From: CAYTRP01 sp964625145
Lineage (GTDB): Bacteria > Sumerlaeota > Sumerlaeia > SLMS01 > JAHLLQ01
Direction of reading: 5' to 3'
Assembly (NCBI GenBank): GCA_964625145.1
Contig: CAZVAQ010000078.1
Location: 1 to 16,758, forward strand
DNA length: 16,758 nucleotides
Shown: piece after piece, positions 13,738 to 16,758 of the stretch
Numbering within the stretch: position 1 is the stretch's first letter
How the letters are laid out: each line of letters begins with the position of its first letter
Program-made: the position numbers and the translations under genes
Notes under the pieces: generated by a model
The model's database searches: none
Told to the model about the DNA's origin: nothing
What the model saw: only the letters and a program-made list of their open reading frames with translations

Positions 13738-16700
13738 TCAGTTGATGTACCAGACCGATGCCCCCTCCGGGGGAGGTTGAACCGGGCCACGCAGGTCGAT
13801 CTCCGGATAATCGACGACGATCGACCGGCCGTACACGCCATAGTAGGCACGTTGCAGCAACTGCACCGTGTAGGAGGTGTTGTGGATTCCGCGGCTGCCA
13901 TCCTTGGCCACGAAGTTGTAGTTGTAGATGGCGCGCTTCTGGTCGTTGGTCAACGCGTTGAACCCGCCGGTGGTGACGTTGATGTAGCCATCGGCCGTGA
14001 CGGACGTGCCGGCCATCCTGGCGATGATCCCCGTGCGCAGCATGGTCAACAGGCCGTCGATCTCTGACTGCACGCCCTCGACCGTGCCGTCGCCGTCGTA
14101 ATCGCCGCGCGCCGTGCGGTCGTACACGTCCAGGCCGCCATGGCATTCGCCACATGCATTCTGCGCATTGATCACGTCGCCGTTGGTATCGCGCATGGCA
14201 AACGTGTGCAGGCCGACCATCGGCGGATTCGGATCGCCCGGTTCGCCGACGCCATCGGCCATGTGGCAATGGGCGCAGGTATCGGCGACCACGACGCCGT
14301 GGGTGTTCTCGCTCTCGAACGGCAGGTCAAACGAGACACCACCAACACCCATCAGCATGTCGCCCTGCGTGCCGTAGTGCGAGCCGCGGGAATTGCTGAG
14401 GGCAGTGGCTTCCGCATCGGCGATGCGTGAATTGTGGCAACGCACGCAGATGCCGCCCGTTCCGGAGCTGTAAAGCTGCGCACCCGCCGGAATGATGAAG
14501 TCGCCGGCGACGCGAAGCTGGTGCGGCTGGTCGGAGTAGTGGGGATCGTGACAGGCCGAACAGGTGATGCTGTGATACTCCTCCGCGGGAAGCTGCGGAA
14601 TCTCGGTGCCCTTGGCATGCACGGCGACGAAGCCCTCGCCGGTATGGCACGGACGGCACGTGTTGTTGCCCGTGACGCTTCCCTGGCTGGCGTCCGCCGT
14701 GATCGGGTGCGAGGAGTTGCTCCACTGGTGGAAGCCCTGCATGAACTCCGGTGTGGAGTCATGGCACTGGGCGCATTGCTTGGTGCCCAGGTCCGCTCCG
14801 TCGATGCCCTTGTCAATGGCGGTCAGGTTTGGCGGATGCTGCGAGCCGGCACCGTGGCAGCTCTCGCATTGCACGGACGCGCGATTGCGAAGCTGGCCGG
14901 GGAGCAGGTGGAAGTTGTCGTTTCCGTTTTCAGCAGCGTCGGCAACCAGTGCCGGTATCTGGCTGATGTCGAATCCCAATGTCGCGGCGATGTCGTCGAA
15001 TCCCTTGTTCACGGCCTGCGGATCCTGGTTGAACCCGACCGTGTGATACTTCAGCCAGCCGAGGTCATAGTACGCGCCGTGCTCGCCGCTCAGGTGCTTC
15101 TGCATCACCTGCGCGTGAGAGGACTTCAGATAATCTTCCAGTACGTTCAAGTCGCCGTTGGCATTGTCGCCACCGTGGCAGAATCCGGTCGCGCATTCCG
15201 GTGCGCGCGGTTGGCTGCTTTCGTCAAAGGCACCAAGGCCGACCCACTCCGATGCGTACAGACGCAGGTCGAAAACGTCGATGACCTGGCGCGAGGTGGT
15301 GATCGGCGTGAGGCGAATCAGGTAGGTGCCGCGCACGTCGGGACGGAAGGTCACCAACTCGCCGGTGGTGCTGCTCAGGTTGGCGGTGGAACCGTTTGGA
15401 CGGGAGAGGATCGACCACTCGTAGGACTCGACATCGTTGTCGATCTTCTCGGCTTCCAGGAAGACCTTCTCGCCAATGCCCACCGAGCGAAGGCCGGAAG
15501 CGGTCGTGTCGAACACGCCTGTCTCATCCATCGCGACATCGCGCGGAGAGACGCCGACGAGTGAGGCGATGGCCAGATATTCCGGCACCGGAGTTGGAGC
15601 CGGCGTCACGGTCGGGACGGGTGTGGGGGTCGGTGTGGGAGGGACGACGGTCGAAGGCTGCACGGGACCGCGCAGGTCGATGTCCGGATAGTCGTTCAGG
15701 ATCGAGTGGCCGTACGCGCCTTGGTAACTGCGCTGCAGCATCTGCACCACGTAGGAGGTGTTGTGAATGCCGTAGCTGCCGTCGTTGATGGCGAAGTTGT
15801 AGTTGTAGAAGGCGCGCTTCTGGTCATCGTTCCATGCAGCAAAGCCGGCAGTCGTGACGGAGATGGTGCCATCGGCTCCGAGGGTCGTGCCGGGGAGGTT
15901 GAGCAGGCCGGTCCTGATCAGGGCGAGGAGGCCCTTCACTTCGGTCTGAATGCCTTCCACGGTGCCGTCGCCGTCATAGTCGCCACGCGCCGTGCGGTCA
16001 TAGGTGGAATCAAGGCCGGTGTGGCATGTGGCGCAGGCGTTCTCGGCGTTGATGATGTCGCCGCCCGGGGTGCTGGCGCGCATTGCGTAGGTGTGGCCGC
16101 CGACAAGTTGCGAGTTGCTCTCGGCCATGTGGCAGGCCGTGCAGGTGTCTTCAACGATCGTCGTGTGGGCGGAATTGCCGACTACTGGCAGTCCGAAGGC
16201 CACCATGCCCGTGCCTTGCAACATGTCAGCCTGCGGTCCACGGTGGGCGCCGCGGGAGTTGGCAACGGCCGTCGATTCGGGATCCGCGACGCGCGAGTGG
16301 TGGCAGTTCATGCACAGGCCGCCGGTGCCCGCCTCGCTCACAACCTTTCCATTGGGCAGCGTGGCAATGTTCGCGGTCCTCAGGCTGTTTGGATATTCCG
16401 AGCCGTGTGGATCGTGACAGGCCGAGCAGGTGATGCCGTGATATTCATCCTGCGTCAGGACGGGGATTGGCTCCTTCTTGATGACGCCATGGACGAAGCC
16501 TTCGCCGGTGTGGCACGCGCGGCAGGTGTTGTTGTCGGTGACGTGGCCGTCGCTCGCATCCTGGGTGACGGGGTGCGAGGATTCGTTCCACTGGTAGAAG
16601 CGATCACCGAAGACCAAGTCTGTGTCATGGCATTGCGCGCATTGGTTGGTGCTCAGGTTCACGCCGCCGATGCCGTGGTCATCCTCCAGGATAAAGCCGA

Positions 16701-16758
16701 GGTGCTGCGAGCCGGGGCCGTGACAGCTCTCGCATTGGATGGAGGCGTGGCGCTGGAG
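13738..16758 (-). CDS. Giant tandem-duplicated multihaem cytochrome c, 5'-truncated by window edge
   Basis: The frame is open for 1006 codons to the window edge. An in-frame GTG at 16662 is not the start, because an aligned haem motif (CESCHGPGSQH) lies upstream of it. Two homologous haem modules (residues 1-368 and 623-995) each carry CESCH, CAQCH, CR-CH, CSACH, C--CH, C-HCH/CTACH and a last motif. They then share YDRTARGDYDGDGTVEG, an EF-hand-like calcium loop, and a GIHNTSY segment that probably supplies a distal His. Between them lie a Pro/Thr linker (about 367-394), a PKD/Ig-like beta-sandwich (about 395-505), and a region with CATGFCH (522-528, CX4CH). Fifteen haem sites are visible. 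The Pro/Thr linker and PKD-like domain suggest a surface or secreted protein. The N-terminus and signal peptide are outside the window. Confidence 0.9.
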   Translation of the reverse strand, partial: LQRHASIQCESCHGPGSQHLGFILEDDHGIGGVNLSTNQCAQCHDTDLVFGDRFYQWNESSHPVTQDASDGHVTDNNTCRACHTGEGFVHGVIKKEPIPVLTQDEYHGITCSACHDPHGSEYPNSLRTANIATLPNGKVVSEAGTGGLCMNCHHSRVADPESTAVANSRGAHRGPQADMLQGTGMVAFGLPVVGNSAHTTIVEDTCTACHMAESNSQLVGGHTYAMRASTPGGDIINAENACATCHTGLDSTYDRTARGDYDGDGTVEGIQTEVKGLLALIRTGLLNLPGTTLGADGTISVTTAGFAAWNDDQKRAFYNYNFAINDGSYGIHNTSYVVQMLQRSYQGAYGHSILNDYPDIDLRGPVQPSTVVPPTPTPTPVPTVTPAPTPVPEYLAIASLVGVSPRDVAMDETGVFDTTASGLRSVGIGEKVFLEAEKIDNDVESYEWSILSRPNGSTANLSSTTGELVTFRPDVRGTYLIRLTPITTSRQVIDVFDLRLYASEWVGLGAFDESSQPRAPECATGFCHGGDNANGDLNVLEDYLKSSHAQVMQKHLSGEHGAYYDLGWLKYHTVGFNQDPQAVNKGFDDIAATLGFDISQIPALVADAAENGNDNFHLLPGQLRNRASVQCESCHGAGSQHPPNLTAIDKGIDGADLGTKQCAQCHDSTPEFMQGFHQWSNSSHPITADASQGSVTGNNTCRPCHTGEGFVAVHAKGTEIPQLPAEEYHSITCSACHDPHYSDQPHQLRVAGDFIIPAGAQLYSSGTGGICVRCHNSRIADAEATALSNSRGSHYGTQGDMLMGVGGVSFDLPFESENTHGVVVADTCAHCHMADGVGEPGDPNPPMVGLHTFAMRDTNGDVINAQNACGECHGGLDVYDRTARGDYDGDGTVEGVQSEIDGLLTMLRTGIIARMAGTSVTADGYINVTTGGFNALTNDQKRAIYNYNFVAKDGSRGIHNTSYTVQLLQRAYYGVYGRSIVVDYPEIDLRGPVQPPPEGASVWYIN
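13774..14892 (-). repeat. Intragenic haem module, copy 2
   Basis: This is the second copy of the module, from LRNRASVQC to DLRGPVQP, with seven CXXCH motifs in the same order as copy 1. It is five codons longer, mainly from a Gly/Pro-rich insertion (GEPGDPNPP) after the CAHCH motif. It is followed by only a short tail to the stop codon. Confidence 0.85.
15655..16758 (-). repeat. Intragenic haem module, copy 1 (partial at edge)
   Basis: This stretch encodes the first copy of the duplicated module of the giant cytochrome, ending at DLRGPVQP. It aligns with copy 2 over its whole visible length, with the same haem motif order, the same YDRTARGDYDGDGTVEG loop and the same C-terminal NYNF...GIHNTSY block. 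Seven CXXCH motifs are visible. The copies have diverged at both DNA and protein level, so the duplication is old and not an assembly artefact. Confidence 0.85.

Noticed and set aside
15592..15660. Pro/Thr codon-repeat stretch as a CRISPR-like or microsatellite array
   Set aside because: It is an in-frame Pro/Thr linker within the cytochrome gene, with no spacer-repeat structure.
16660..16662. GTG as the start of the giant cytochrome
   Set aside because: The frame stays open upstream and encodes a haem motif that aligns with module 2, so the gene runs off the window.

Overview
The window is a high-GC bacterial segment, almost fully coding on the minus strand, carrying a dense cluster of c-type cytochrome genes. 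Six cytochrome genes hold 62 visible haem-attachment motifs (CXXCH plus some CX3CH/CX4CH). With them are an outer-membrane beta-barrel gene, two NHL beta-propeller lipoproteins, a thioredoxin-fold/TPR lipoprotein and a receiver-like protein. Signal peptides, lipoboxes and the barrel imply a Gram-negative cell. The phylum cannot be fixed from the sequence. A hairpin-rich intergenic repeat at the left end, recalled from Planctomycetes/Verrucomicrobia-type genomes, and a DUF4380 protein weakly suggest a PVC-like or neighbouring lineage rather than Geobacter.

Layout in transcription order, right to left. Block 1 (16758-12604): a very large tandem-duplicated multihaem cytochrome that runs off the window, a small degenerate receiver domain, and a tetrahaem cytochrome, closed by a hairpin terminator at 12546-12575. 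A noncoding, hairpin-rich stretch follows (12223-12545). Block 2 (12222-1373): NHL lipoprotein, pentahaem lipoprotein, an 11-haem cytochrome c fused to a membrane cytochrome b (CbcL-like architecture), a 15-haem periplasmic cytochrome, thioredoxin/TPR lipoprotein, beta-barrel, second NHL lipoprotein, and a 12-haem cytochrome. These genes are packed with gaps of at most about 51 nt. Three junctions overlap as ATGA and one overlaps by 23 nt. A DUF4380 gene (1288-368) follows after an 84-nt gap and may be a separate unit.

Inferred function: block 2 looks like a complete trans-envelope electron conduit. Quinol would be oxidised in the inner membrane by the CbcL-like protein. Electrons would cross the periplasm through the 15-haem and pentahaem proteins, pass the outer membrane through a porin-cytochrome complex, and leave through the 12-haem cytochrome. 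Block 1 would supply further secreted or surface haem proteins, including a tetrahaem protein homologous to the N-terminal module of the 12-haem protein. The terminal acceptor (metal oxide, partner cell, electrode or a soluble oxidant) cannot be read from the sequence, and the direction of electron flow is assumed.
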